Source: Allobosea sp. CRIB-10 (lineage in GTDB: Bacteria; Pseudomonadota; Alphaproteobacteria; Rhizobiales; Beijerinckiaceae). Taken from it: a stretch of DNA of 64,000 nucleotides. The stretch spans positions 1 to 64,000 of the forward strand of contig NZ_FOKP01000031.1 of assembly GCF_900112185.1 (NCBI RefSeq). Reading direction: 5' to 3'. A program made the position numbers and the translations under genes. Of this stretch, positions 25,966 through 34,595 are shown one piece after another (the first letter of the stretch is position 1; each line of letters begins with the position of its first letter). The notes under the pieces are model-generated. The model ran no database searches. It was not told the DNA's origin and worked only from the letters and a program-made list of their open reading frames with translations.

Positions 25966-26511
25966 GTGAGACTAGATAAACAAGTGCTGGCGAACGAAGT
26001 GGTAGTGGCGCCCGACAACGAGAAGCCGATCCATCTCCTGCATGGCTCAGGCCTGCACCACATCAACGTGCGAGCGTTCGACCTGGACGAGACCATCTCG
26101 TTCTACGAGCAGGCCTTCGGCTTTCGCCTTCTCTTCCGCTGGGACGGCGTCGATGGGATGCGTGGACAGCAGGTCTTCTTCCGCAACCCGTTGCAGGGCG
26201 CCCAGCTCGACATCGGCGACGGGCAGATCCTCGAGCTGATCCCGGCGCCGAAGAAGGCCGTCCGCCCGAGCGAACTCGCGTCCAGCTTCAACCATATCGG
26301 TCTACGCGTCTCAAACCTCGATGAGACCTATGCGCGGGCGCTTGCCAACGGCGCCAAGCCTTACCCGATCCGCGATGGGGCGGGCGGGGTCTGGGACGGG
26401 CCAGCGACGATCAAGCTCAAGGCGAGCCCCCCCTTCCAACGGTCCTTCGTGGTCCGCGCGGCGCATGTGATGGGGCCTAATGGGGAAGTTATCGAGCTCT
26501 TCGAGTCGTGA
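25966..26511 (+). CDS. VOC-family (glyoxalase fold) protein
   Basis: The 181-residue protein has two beta-alpha-beta-beta-beta modules: LHHINVRAFDLDETISFYEQAFGF in the first and FNHIGLRVSNLDETYARALA in the second, ending with VMGPNGEVIELFES. His in HHINV, Glu in ILELIP, His in FNHIGL and Glu in EVIELF give the usual four metal-ligand positions. Members include lactoylglutathione lyases and ring-cleaving dioxygenases; this one cannot be assigned further. GTG 25966 is preceded by GGGAGGG at five bases. It stands alone on the plus strand. Confidence 0.85.
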   Translation: MRLDKQVLANEVVVAPDNEKPIHLLHGSGLHHINVRAFDLDETISFYEQAFGFRLLFRWDGVDGMRGQQVFFRNPLQGAQLDIGDGQILELIPAPKKAVRPSELASSFNHIGLRVSNLDETYARALANGAKPYPIRDGAGGVWDGPATIKLKASPPFQRSFVVRAAHVMGPNGEVIELFES

Positions 26512-26755
26512 CATCGATCTCGCGCGACCAGCCCAGGCCAGCGATCCGACTGAAAAGACGGAATTGCTGCCGTCTTAGGCCGTCATTGATCTGATTCCCT
26601 GCCGGCCGGCTCCCCTTTGGTGGAGTGGACTAGGCGATTGGCGGGAACCAACCGGTTGAAACGCGAGCGGCCGCTTCTGCGCCGGCGATTGGGTGGGCCG
26701 TGGGGTCGAGGCCGGACGGTTAGTCGGCGAAAGCGGATCATCCAGAGAGGCAGAA

Positions 26756-27184
26756 ATGATCACTACGAAAATCTTTGACGCGCAATGTCACGCGATGCAG
26801 ACGATTTCCGGTCCCTTGCTTGAGCTCGCCAGCCAAGCCGGCGGCGCGGACTTCGCGGTTATTCGCAGCATTGCCCCGCCGGGCATCGTCGTTCCGCTGC
26901 ACAGCCACGCCGAGCGTGAGACGATGGTGATCATAGATGGGATGTTCAGCGCCTGGCTGGACGGTGCCTGGGCGGACTATGGGCCTGGCGAGATCATCGA
27001 CGTCCCGCCGAACGTGCCGCACGCACTGCGCAACAACGCCGAGGAGGAAGTGGCGCTGGTCCTTGTCTCGACCCGGCGCATGGCGCAATTCTTCACAGAG
27101 GTCAGCGTGCCACCCGCGGACGCCGCGATGACTCCGGCGCGCCTCGCCCACTTCAGCGATGTCGTCGCCGCCTACGGCTTCTAG
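26756..27184 (+). CDS. Cupin-domain protein
   Basis: The 142-residue single-domain protein has cupin motif 1 as PLHSHAERETMVIIDGMFSAW and motif 2 as PPNVPHALRNNAEEE. His-x-His, Glu and a second His would bind a metal. The start MITTKIFD is preceded by GAGAGG. No partner gene is adjacent, so the role is open: small cupins include isomerases, dioxygenases and ligand-sensing proteins. Confidence 0.8.
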   Translation: MITTKIFDAQCHAMQTISGPLLELASQAGGADFAVIRSIAPPGIVVPLHSHAERETMVIIDGMFSAWLDGAWADYGPGEIIDVPPNVPHALRNNAEEEVALVLVSTRRMAQFFTEVSVPPADAAMTPARLAHFSDVVAAYGF

Positions 27185-27294
27185 AACGCCGGCCCGGAGG
27201 AGCAGGCCGCCATAGGCATCGAGCTGCCGGGACGATCGAGTGAGGGAAGCGGCGATCCGACAACAAGCAACGCAAGGATCTAGGCATGCACCAT

Positions 27295-27345
27295 ATACCT
27301 CTAAAGCATTTTCGAGCGAAGTGATTATCTGTTATTGTAAAGAAA
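27295..27345. repeat. Possible copy of a rhizobial intergenic repeat
   Basis: AAAGCATTTTCGAGCGAAGT resembles the start of short palindromic repeats that I remember from many Hyphomicrobiales genomes. It is a single copy in this window, so the extent is uncertain. The surrounding gap 27185-27458 has no gene. Confidence 0.3.
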
Positions 27346-27458
27346 ACGCGACAAGACAAAGAGATATAGCAATTCCGGGGAGCCTGATTTCGCCGTAATT
27401 GCTCTAAGCGTCAAATGCCGCGCGTGCGATTACGGTCACGCCCCTCTTTGCCGCTTGG

Positions 27459-28373
27459 TCAGGATTCGCGAAACACAGCTCTCCTCGATGCAACGATGCG
27501 CGACAATTCATCGGCGGTCGGGAAAGACGGTGTCGTTCCGGGTCGAGAGACGGAAAGCGACGCCGCCGCCAAGGCAACCTTGAGCGCCTCCCGGATGCCG
27601 AGCCCCAATGCGAGTCCACCCGCCAGGGTGCCGACGGTGACGTCACCCGCGCCGGCGGTATCGACAACGTCAGTGCCCTGAATCGGCAGGCGCTCGGAAT
27701 GTGCGGCATTGGCGAGTATGGCATCATCGCCTCCGCGCGTGACGATCACGGTGCGTGCGCCGAAGTCGACAAGGCGGCGAGCGGCGCCGTCGTCCGCCAG
27801 GCCGGTCAGGCTTTCGGCCTCGCCCGCATTCGCGACGACGATGTCGGCTTCCGCCACGGCGTGACGTTGATCCCATGCGAGTGGAGCGGTGTTGAGCATG
27901 GTGGTGGCGCCTGTCGCGCGCGCTGCTCGAAGTGCTGCCAGGGTCGCCGCTTCGCCGAGATTACCCTGCACGACAAGAATGTCGCCGGGCTTCAGACGGG
28001 AAGCCGCGTCGGCGGCTGTCTCGGGGGCAAGCCATCGGGCGCAGGCTGCGGTACTGACAATCGCGTTCTCGCCGTCTCCTGCGATCGTGATCATGGATGT
28101 ATCGGTCTGGTGAGGAGAGGCCAGCCAAGCCGTTTCCAGCGCTTCGGTCCTCACGCCGTCCCGGAGGTAACGACCATCGGCATCGTCCCCGATCGGCGCG
28201 ACGAGGACGGTCGGAACGCCGACGCGTGACGCCGCGACGGCCTGGTTGAGGCCTTTGCCTCCGGCGCAGCGCAGAACCGCGTCGGCAAGCATGGTCTCGC
28301 CCGGCATTGGCAAATGGCGGACCGAAAGGACGATGTCGACGGTCGCGTTGCCGATTACAAGGACGCGCTTCAT
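27459..28373 (-). CDS. PfkB/ribokinase-family kinase
   Basis: The 304-residue protein has the ribokinase start MKRVLVIGNATVDIVLSVRH, the sugar-site motif RCAGGKGLNQAVAASRVG and the ATP/catalytic motif DVVDTAGAGDVTVGTLAGG. The GGKG motif and closeness to RbsK suggest a pentose or nucleoside substrate. The ATG overlaps the stop of the BtpA-family gene (ATGA), placing it third in a minus-strand operon after the LacI-PfkB fusion and BtpA. It is one of three PfkB domains in this cluster. Confidence 0.88.
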   Translation of the reverse strand: MKRVLVIGNATVDIVLSVRHLPMPGETMLADAVLRCAGGKGLNQAVAASRVGVPTVLVAPIGDDADGRYLRDGVRTEALETAWLASPHQTDTSMITIAGDGENAIVSTAACARWLAPETAADAASRLKPGDILVVQGNLGEAATLAALRAARATGATTMLNTAPLAWDQRHAVAEADIVVANAGEAESLTGLADDGAARRLVDFGARTVIVTRGGDDAILANAAHSERLPIQGTDVVDTAGAGDVTVGTLAGGLALGLGIREALKVALAAASLSVSRPGTTPSFPTADELSRIVASRRAVFRES

Positions 28374-29212
28374 GCCCGCGCCTGGCGCACCACGTCCATG
28401 AAATGCGCGATGCGTGCGGGATCGACCTCGTTCCACCAGCCGCCATCGTGCTTGAGCGAACTCGCGACGATGACCGCATCGGCGAAGTCGAAGATCGACG
28501 CCACATTCTCCGCGGTGACGCCACTGCCGACCAGGACCGGCAGCTTCGTCGCGTTCTGGACCGTCTCGAGCTGGTCGAGCCTGGCGCTGTCGCCGGTGCG
28601 CTGACCCGTGACGATCACCGCGTCGGCGTCGAAGAATTCGCTGTCGCGCGTCAGCTCGGTCAGCGTCCGATCGGCTGTGATGGCGTGCGCGCCGTGCTTC
28701 ACATGCACGTCCGAGAAGATCGCGATATCCTTTGCCCGCAACCAGGCGCGATAGCGGCTTGCCTGTCCCGCCTTGCCTTCCATGAAGCCCTCGTTGGCGA
28801 CATAGGCATTGGCCCACTGGTTGACGCGGACGAAAGCGGCTCCGGCTGCCTTGGCAACGGCAAGCGCCTGGACCGCGCCATTGGCAAGCACGTTGATGCC
28901 GATCGGAAGCTTGCTCGCCTCCGCGACACGGTGGCTCATCACCGCCATCGCCGAGGCCGTCTCGGGACCAAGTTCATCGGGTTTGGCGAAAGGGATATCG
29001 CCATGGTTCTCGACGATCAGCCCATCGACGCCGCCGTCGCGATAGCGTCGGGCCTCCGCCTCGGCATAGGCGTAGATGCGATCCATCGGATCGCCTTCAT
29101 AGTGTGGCGAACCGGGCAGCGGCAGCGAATGGATCACACCGATAACGGCCTTCGTCCGCCCGAACAGGCTCCTGACGACATTGCCTTTGCTGCGGTAGAT
29201 CGACTGCGACAC
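28370..29212 (-). CDS. BtpA/SgcQ-family TIM-barrel protein
   Basis: The 280-residue protein carries the family hallmarks AVIGVIHSLPLPGSPHYEGD, DGLIVENHGDIPF, GAAFVRVNQWANAYVANEG, AIFSDVHVKHG and the ending DAVIVASSLKHDGGWW. BtpA was first linked to photosystem I stability in cyanobacteria and SgcQ to an E. coli sugar operon. The chemistry is unproven but the barrel resembles aldolases and phosphosugar lyases. GTG 29212 is preceded by GGAG eight bases upstream, just past the stop of the LacI-PfkB gene. The setting among kinases and isomerases supports a sugar-phosphate step. Confidence 0.88.
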   Translation of the reverse strand: MSQSIYRSKGNVVRSLFGRTKAVIGVIHSLPLPGSPHYEGDPMDRIYAYAEAEARRYRDGGVDGLIVENHGDIPFAKPDELGPETASAMAVMSHRVAEASKLPIGINVLANGAVQALAVAKAAGAAFVRVNQWANAYVANEGFMEGKAGQASRYRAWLRAKDIAIFSDVHVKHGAHAITADRTLTELTRDSEFFDADAVIVTGQRTGDSARLDQLETVQNATKLPVLVGSGVTAENVASIFDFADAVIVASSLKHDGGWWNEVDPARIAHFMDVVRQARA

Positions 29213-29217
29213 GGTGC

Positions 29218-30438
29218 TTACTCCGTCTGGGCGCTGATGACATTGCGATACTCGACGCCTTCGAAGCGGCTCATCAGCTCCGCGACGGACGGGCGGACCA
29301 CCTGGGCGCCGACCTGTGTGATCGCGAGGCTTCCGGCCATACAGGCGAGGCTCGCCGCCTCGCGTGCCGGCCGTCCGTTCAGCCAGGCTGCGAGAAACGT
29401 CCCGACGAAGGCATCGCCCGCACCCGTCGTATCGACGACCGGGACCATCGGCGCAGGCACGCGTTCGATCAGCCCTTCGCGCGTCAGCACCGCCGCCCCT
29501 TCCGCCCCGAGTGTCACCGCGATGACCTCCGGCCAGACCCCACTGCCCCTGCCGAGCTTCGCGAGATGGCGCAACCCTTCTGTCGGGTCCGTCGGGCAGC
29601 CGGGGATCATCGCCAGCGATTCGCGGTGCAGCACGACGATGTCGAAGCCGGCAAAGACCTGTGCCGCATTTTCGGCCAGCCAGTTCGGTGGAAGGCCCGT
29701 CGCCTGCATGCTGGTGCAGAACCCCTTGGCGCGCGCTATCGGCAGGAGCCCGATCTGGCGCGGCACCTGATACCCCTCGAAATGCAGGCACCAGCGCAGG
29801 CCGGCAGAGTCGGTGGTCTCGATAAAGTCCCGGACATCGACAGCCGCGAGGCTCGACGGCTCGTTGATGATGGTGCGTCTGCCATCGGCCTCGACCATCA
29901 CGATCGCGCGGCTGAGCCGTCCGCTGCGCCGCTCGCGCGGCATGATCAGATCGACGCGCCGGGCTGCGAGTTCTGCCGCCGCCCAGTCGCTCTCCTGATC
30001 GACCCCGATCACGGTAATGAGCGAGGCGGCCACCGGCAGCGGCGCTCCAAGCCCCGCACCGACGGCGGCGACATTGGCGGCCGGCCCACCTATCGACTTG
30101 ACGATCTCCCGCGACAGCAGGCGCTCGTCCCGCTCGGGCAGCCGGTCCAGACGGGCGAAATAATCGACGCTGACATAACCGATCGTCGTCAGCCTCGGCA
30201 CGCTCGCGTCGAGCTTCGGCTCGGCCATGCGCTTGCGTGCGGTCAAGGCCCGGCCCGATTCCGCCGGCCGGAAGGCGAGGTCGGTGATCGCCTGCTCGAC
30301 CCGGCGGCGAGTTTCCGGGGCAACCGGGATGCGCCCATTTATGACGTTGGAGACGGTGCCCTTCGAAACGCCCGCAGCTTGCGCGACATCGTCGATCGTC
30401 GCGTTTCGGGGCGCCGTTCCGGGGGCATTGGCAGTCAC
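29218..30438 (-). CDS. LacI-type DNA-binding domain fused to a PfkB sugar/nucleoside kinase
   Basis: The 406-residue protein begins with a LacI HTH (ATIDDVAQAAGVSKGTVSNV, residues 13-32, then INGR) followed by the hinge-like VEQAITDLAFRPAESGRALT. In place of the usual periplasmic-binding-protein-like domain, residues from about 85 form a complete PfkB kinase with SIGGPAANVAAVGAGLG and VVDTTGAGDAFVGTFLAAWL (GAGD at 339-342). It should bind a LacI-type palindrome and use its kinase domain either as enzyme, sensor or both. TTGAACCGGTTCAA lies 114 bases upstream of its GTG, and an identical site at 36260. It is first in an operon with BtpA and a second PfkB. The fusion is seen directly; the regulatory logic is inference. 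Confidence 0.88.
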   Translation of the reverse strand: MTANAPGTAPRNATIDDVAQAAGVSKGTVSNVINGRIPVAPETRRRVEQAITDLAFRPAESGRALTARKRMAEPKLDASVPRLTTIGYVSVDYFARLDRLPERDERLLSREIVKSIGGPAANVAAVGAGLGAPLPVAASLITVIGVDQESDWAAAELAARRVDLIMPRERRSGRLSRAIVMVEADGRRTIINEPSSLAAVDVRDFIETTDSAGLRWCLHFEGYQVPRQIGLLPIARAKGFCTSMQATGLPPNWLAENAAQVFAGFDIVVLHRESLAMIPGCPTDPTEGLRHLAKLGRGSGVWPEVIAVTLGAEGAAVLTREGLIERVPAPMVPVVDTTGAGDAFVGTFLAAWLNGRPAREAASLACMAGSLAITQVGAQVVRPSVAELMSRFEGVEYRNVISAQTE

Positions 30439-30551
30439 AGGAAATGGCTCCGTTCACCCACGGACACAGTGCCTTCAACGCTGCGGACAGTGAAGAGCCT
30501 GGCCGGGCCGAGCATTGACAGATGCGTCATGACTAAGGGATAACACCTGAA

Positions 30552-30565
30552 TTGAACCGGTTCAA
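30552..30565. promoter_or_regulatory. LacI-type operator, copy 1
   Basis: TTGAACCGGTTCAA is a perfect palindrome with the central CG typical of LacI-family sites. It lies 16 bases before the DppB start and between the divergent LacI-PfkB and DppB genes. The identical 14-mer recurs at 36260-36273. Confidence 0.8.
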
Positions 30566-30581
30566 GGTCTTGATTTACGCC

Positions 30582-31523
30582 ATGTTGGTTATATCGACGC
30601 GCCTCCTGAGCTTGATGCCAGTCCTGTTCGGGACGTCGCTCGTCTCCTTCCTCCTGATCCGGCTCGTGCCGGGCGACCCGGCGCTCGCCTTGCTCGGACT
30701 GGAGGCCGACGAGGCGGCGATCACGGCGTTCAGAGAAAAACTCTCGCTCGACCAACCGCTGGCGGCCCAGTATTTCACCTGGCTCGGCAACGTGCTATCC
30801 GGCGATTTCGGACGCTCGATCCAGGGAGGGCGCGAAGTCTTCCCGCTGCTGATCGGCGCGCTCGGACCGACGGCGCTTCTCTCCGTCGCCGCCCTCGTGA
30901 TCTCCCTGGCGATCGCCGTACCGGCGGGGATCGTCGCCGCGACCCGGCGCAATAGCGCCGCCGACTATTCCGCGTCCTTCCTGGCATTGTGTGGTCTTTC
31001 AATGCCGAGCTTCTGGCTCGGCATTCTGCTGATCCTCGCCTTCTCGATCTGGTTTCCGGTCTTTCCCTCATCCGGCTATGTCTCGCCGTTGACCTCGCCT
31101 TCCGAGTTCCTGCGCCATCTCGTCTTGCCTGCGCTGACGCTGGGCGCCGCGCTCGCCGCCGCGACCATGCGCATGACCCGTGCGACGATGCTGGAGGTTC
31201 TACGCAGCGACTACGTCCGCACCGCCAGGGCCAAGGGCCTGGCCGGGCGCATGGTCGTCATGCGCCATGCCCTGCCCAATGCGCAGATTCCGATCATCAC
31301 CTTGATCGGCATCCAGATCGGGCAACTGCTCGGCGGCGTTGTCATCACCGAGACCGTGTTCTCCTGGCCCGGCATCGGCAAGATCGCGGTCGATGCCATA
31401 TTCGCTCGCGACTACCCGGTCGTGCAAGGTGCGGTCCTACTGACAGCCACTCTGTTCGTGCTGATCAATTTCATCACCGACCTGATCTATACGCTGGTCG
31501 ACCCACGCGTGAGGGTGAGTTGA
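30582..31523 (+). CDS. ABC transporter permease, DppB/OppB type
   Basis: The product is 313 residues from ATG 30582. It has six hydrophobic segments and the hallmark sequences of the peptide/nickel importer class: LIRLVPGDPALALLG, SLDQPLAAQYFTWLGNVLSG, GLSMPSFWLGILLIL and the EAA loop LRSDYVRTARAKGLAGRMV that docks the ATPase. The end ITDLIYTLVDPRVRVS is typical. An upstream TTG lies inside the operator and is rejected. The next gene, DppC type, overlaps by four bases. No ATPase subunit genes are found in the cluster. Confidence 0.9.
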   Translation: MLVISTRLLSLMPVLFGTSLVSFLLIRLVPGDPALALLGLEADEAAITAFREKLSLDQPLAAQYFTWLGNVLSGDFGRSIQGGREVFPLLIGALGPTALLSVAALVISLAIAVPAGIVAATRRNSAADYSASFLALCGLSMPSFWLGILLILAFSIWFPVFPSSGYVSPLTSPSEFLRHLVLPALTLGAALAAATMRMTRATMLEVLRSDYVRTARAKGLAGRMVVMRHALPNAQIPIITLIGIQIGQLLGGVVITETVFSWPGIGKIAVDAIFARDYPVVQGAVLLTATLFVLINFITDLIYTLVDPRVRVS

Positions 31524-32392
31524 GCGAGATCCCGATTCCCGTGCCGACGCCGAGGCTGGGCGCCATGCTGACGAAGCTCGCCGCCGACCGGCGCTCGGCC
31601 ACAGGTCTCCTGTTCGTCGGGCTCGCCGTACTGATGGCTCTCGCCGCGCCGCTCATCGCGACGCATGATCCCAACCGTCCCGATTTCGTCGCGACGCTCG
31701 CCGCGCCGTCGCTCGACCATGTCTTCGGTACCGATGATCTCGGCCGCGACACCTTCTCGCGTGTCGTCTACGGTGCCCAGGCATCGATCCTCGTTGGCGT
31801 GCTCAGCGTTGCCGCTGCCTTCGTCTTCGGTACGATCCTGGGACTCGTTGCCGGGTTCTTCGGTCGATGGATCGACGCGCTGATCATGCGCGTGATGGAT
31901 GTGATCTTCGCCTTCCCGAGCATTCTGCTGGCGCTGGCGATCACGGCCGTGCTGGGCCCAAGCCTGACCAACGCGGTGCTCGCCATCGCGATCGTCAACC
32001 TGCCGGTCTTCGCCCGGATCGCCCGGGCGCAAACACTGATCGTCGCGCGCCTCGACTTTGTCGAAGCCGGGCGTGCCATCGGCGCGACGACACCGCGTCT
32101 CCTGTTTCGCACCATCCTGCCGAACATCCTGACGCCGGTGATCGTGCAAGGCTCGCTGCTTTTCGCCTCCGCGATCATCACGGAATCCTACCTGTCCTTC
32201 CTCGGGCTCGGCGTGCAGCCGCCGACGCCGACCTGGGGCAATATGCTACGCAATGCCATCGGCTTTCTCGACCTTGCGCCCTGGCTTGCCTGTTTCCCCG
32301 GCCTCGCGATCTTCCTGGTCGTGCTCGGCTTCAACGTCCTGGGCGATGGCCTGAGGGACAAGCTCGACCCGCGCGACGCCTCGCCGGGTTGA
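31520..32392 (+). CDS. ABC transporter permease, DppC/OppC type
   Basis: The 290-residue protein has an N-terminal membrane anchor (TGLLFVGLAVLMALAAPLIA), then HVFGTDDLGRDTFSRVVYGA, five further segments and the EAA loop of DppC proteins (VEAGRAIGATTPRLLFRTIL). It ends LVVLGFNVLGDGLRDKLDPR. The TTG start overlaps the DppB stop and follows GAGGGTGAG; ATG 31565 is an alternative that still keeps the anchor. It pairs with DppB to form the channel. The binding protein is encoded convergently at 32591-34138. Confidence 0.9.
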   Translation: MSEIPIPVPTPRLGAMLTKLAADRRSATGLLFVGLAVLMALAAPLIATHDPNRPDFVATLAAPSLDHVFGTDDLGRDTFSRVVYGAQASILVGVLSVAAAFVFGTILGLVAGFFGRWIDALIMRVMDVIFAFPSILLALAITAVLGPSLTNAVLAIAIVNLPVFARIARAQTLIVARLDFVEAGRAIGATTPRLLFRTILPNILTPVIVQGSLLFASAIITESYLSFLGLGVQPPTPTWGNMLRNAIGFLDLAPWLACFPGLAIFLVVLGFNVLGDGLRDKLDPRDASPG

Positions 32393-32511
32393 AGCAGGAT
32401 AATCTCGGAGAAGCGGGGCGTGGTTCTCGACGCGATCTCGCCCTTGGTAAGGCCCGAGACATGGCTTCGAAGCTCTGCGGTCGAGTTCGGCACGGCAAAG
32501 GAGCCGTTGAT

Positions 32512-32543
32512 CGATACCGGCAGCAAGATCGCTGCCGGTATCG
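32512..32543. terminator. Strong hairpin between convergent genes, probable bidirectional terminator
   Basis: GATACCGGCAGC at 32513-32524 and its exact inverse at 32531-32542, extended by one further C:G pair, give a 13-bp stem with a six-base loop. It lies between the convergent DppC and substrate-binding-protein genes. There is no T run, so rho-independent action is uncertain. Confidence 0.5.
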
Positions 32544-32590
32544 TCGGGCGTGTCAAATTCTCCGGCTCAGTTCCATTCGGTAAAGTGCCG

Positions 32591-34138
32591 CTAGGCCGTC
32601 AGCCAGGCGTCGAACAGCCGGAACGAGCCGTCGGGATGCTGCGTCCAGTGAAGCTCGTCGGTGCCGCACTGGAGCGCGGCGTCGAAATGGACGAACAGCA
32701 TCGGCGCATCGTCCGCGATCAACCGCTCCGCCTCGCGATAGAGCGCCGGGCGCGCGCCGGGCACCGCCGCGCTGCGAGCCTCCTTCAGGGCCTGATCCAC
32801 CTTTTCGTTCCTGTAGCCCATGAAATTATTGGGGCCGTCGATCGTGAACCAGTTGAACATGTTGCCGTCGGGATCGGAGCGCCCGGCCCAGGGCGAGTAG
32901 CACAGGTCGAACTCCTTGCCGCGCAGGACGGAGATCAGGCTGGTGCCGTCGATCTGTCTGATCGCAACCTTGAAGCCGGCTTCGGCGGCCTGTGCCTGAA
33001 TGATCTCGGCGATGCGGATGACGACCGGCGAGTTGATCACCGTTATCTCGAAGCTGGGCGCTGGCTTGCCGGTCTCGGCGAGCAGCGCCTTGGCGCGTGA
33101 AGGATCGCGCGTGTAAGGCTTGAAGTTCGGGTCGAAGGTCGAACGCAGCGGAGGCGATATGGCGCCGTAGGCCGGCTGCCCCGTGTTGAAATAGGCGGCG
33201 CGCTGCACCGCCTCCATATCGAGCGCGCACATCAATGCCTGGCGCACGCGCTTGTCGTCGAAGGGCGCCCGGGTAAGGTTGAGCGAGAACGCGTTGAAGC
33301 CGACGCCGCCTTTTTCCGCGGTCTTCAATCCGCGCTCGCGTTGCAGCGTTCTGAAGTTTTGGGGCGGCACGCTGTCGACGAGGTTGACGGTGCCGCTGCG
33401 CAGATTCGCCAGACGCACCGTTTCGTCCGGCATCGGCCGTAGCGTGACCCGGTCGAGATAGGGCATGCCCTCGCGCCAGTAGCCGTCGAAACGCTCCAGA
33501 ACCAGTTCGGCGTTTTTGGTCCAGCTGACGACCCTGAACGGACCTGCTCCGACGGCCCGGGTGGCGAAATCGGCACCGAGGCGCTCGACCGCCGCAGGCG
33601 AGGCGAAAAGTCCGGCCCGATTGGTCAGCGCATGCGGAAAAGGCGCAAAGGGCCGCTTAAAGCGAACGCTGAAGCCGCGCTCGCCCATAACCTCGACGGC
33701 GTCGACGGGCCCGAGATCGGACCGGCGCGGCGAGCCCGTTTTCGGATCCAGCATCCTCTCGAAGTTCCACTTCGCGGCCTTCGCGTCGAAGGGGGAGCCG
33801 TCATGGAAGGTCAGGCCCGGGCGCAGCGCGAAGACGTAGGTCAGTTCGTCCTTCATCTCATAGGAGGCGAGCCCCGGCTCGATCACCAGGTCCGGCGTAA
33901 TCGAAAGCAAGGGCTCGTGCATGAGATACTGCGCGTAGATCTCAAAGAACGACGAGAAGAACGCCGGGTCCAACGTGACGGGATCGGACACGACCCCGAT
34001 CGTCAGCGCGCCGCCCTTTCGTGGCAGAGCCGATTGACCGATGGCCTGGCTCGAGACTCCCGCGACCGCAAAAGTTGCCATTCCGGCAGCGGCTCGTACG
34101 AGGTCGCGCCGGCTCGGCGATGAAATTTCGATTGGCAT
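32591..34138 (-). CDS. Substrate-binding protein, family 5 (peptide/nickel/glycoside importer), Tat-exported
   Basis: The 515-residue precursor from ATG 34138 begins with a Tat signal, SPSRRDLVRAAAGMATFAVA. The mature part has the family-5 landmarks GGALTIGVVSDPVTLDPAF, FALRPGLTFHDGSPFDA and FNAFSLNLTRAPFDDKRVRQ. It should deliver a peptide-sized or glycoside ligand to the DppBC-type channel encoded on the opposite strand. It heads the minus-strand run that continues into the AtzH/AtzE/AtzG-like genes upstream of it, so its expression may start at the operator at 36260. The ligand is unknown; the family takes peptides, sugars and metal chelates. Confidence 0.9.
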   Translation of the reverse strand: MPIEISSPSRRDLVRAAAGMATFAVAGVSSQAIGQSALPRKGGALTIGVVSDPVTLDPAFFSSFFEIYAQYLMHEPLLSITPDLVIEPGLASYEMKDELTYVFALRPGLTFHDGSPFDAKAAKWNFERMLDPKTGSPRRSDLGPVDAVEVMGERGFSVRFKRPFAPFPHALTNRAGLFASPAAVERLGADFATRAVGAGPFRVVSWTKNAELVLERFDGYWREGMPYLDRVTLRPMPDETVRLANLRSGTVNLVDSVPPQNFRTLQRERGLKTAEKGGVGFNAFSLNLTRAPFDDKRVRQALMCALDMEAVQRAAYFNTGQPAYGAISPPLRSTFDPNFKPYTRDPSRAKALLAETGKPAPSFEITVINSPVVIRIAEIIQAQAAEAGFKVAIRQIDGTSLISVLRGKEFDLCYSPWAGRSDPDGNMFNWFTIDGPNNFMGYRNEKVDQALKEARSAAVPGARPALYREAERLIADDAPMLFVHFDAALQCGTDELHWTQHPDGSFRLFDAWLTA

Positions 34139-34195
34139 GACAGGTTCCCCAATTGTTGTGCTGCGGCCGCGTTCGTTTGCGAGGCTCGCAACCAT

Positions 34196-34591
34196 TCAGC
34201 GCTCGAATTCCTCCCGAAACGACACGTGGGCGGCGACGACACGCCATCCTTCCGGCCGACGCGCCCAAATCTGGCTCTGACGCCCGACACGCGGATCGCC
34301 CGGATAGGCGAACTCCGTATTGACGACGGCGGCATCGCGGCCGATTGCGGTAATGCGCGTATTTGCGAGCACGCGTCCGGGAACCGATTTGCGCGTTCGG
34401 CGATAGGCGGCGATCGCAGCGTGGCCATAAAGGTTTTCCGCCACACCAAAGCGAATGGTTCGCTCGTCGCGCCAGAAGAACTCGTCGAGAGCGACTGGAT
34501 CATAGTCCATGAGCGCGCGCTCATAGCCGACGAACGCGGCGGTGACCTCCGCAATGACGGTTTCGTCGTCGATATCCGCCAATCCTGTCAT
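34196..34591 (-). CDS. AtzH-like (DUF3225) protein
   Basis: The 131-residue protein has an NTF2/SnoaL-like fold pattern: VIAEVTAAFVGYERALMDYD, then FFWRDERTIRFGVAENLYGH, and the end SQIWARRPEGWRVVAAHVSF. This is the AtzH family, named for a member of the cyanuric-acid pathway whose genes accompany AtzE-type amidases. Its start follows the amidase stop by four bases on the same strand. A known homologue acts as an amidase on a small ureide intermediate; here the role is inferred from the neighbours only. Confidence 0.85.
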   Translation of the reverse strand: MTGLADIDDETVIAEVTAAFVGYERALMDYDPVALDEFFWRDERTIRFGVAENLYGHAAIAAYRRTRKSVPGRVLANTRITAIGRDAAVVNTEFAYPGDPRVGRQSQIWARRPEGWRVVAAHVSFREEFER

Positions 34592-34595
34592 GAAC

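Noticed and set aside
29213..30478. Extension of the BtpA frame through the LacI-PfkB gene
   Set aside because: This is an out-of-frame reading of a clear HTH/kinase gene; the BtpA domain starts at GTG 29212 with its own GGAG.
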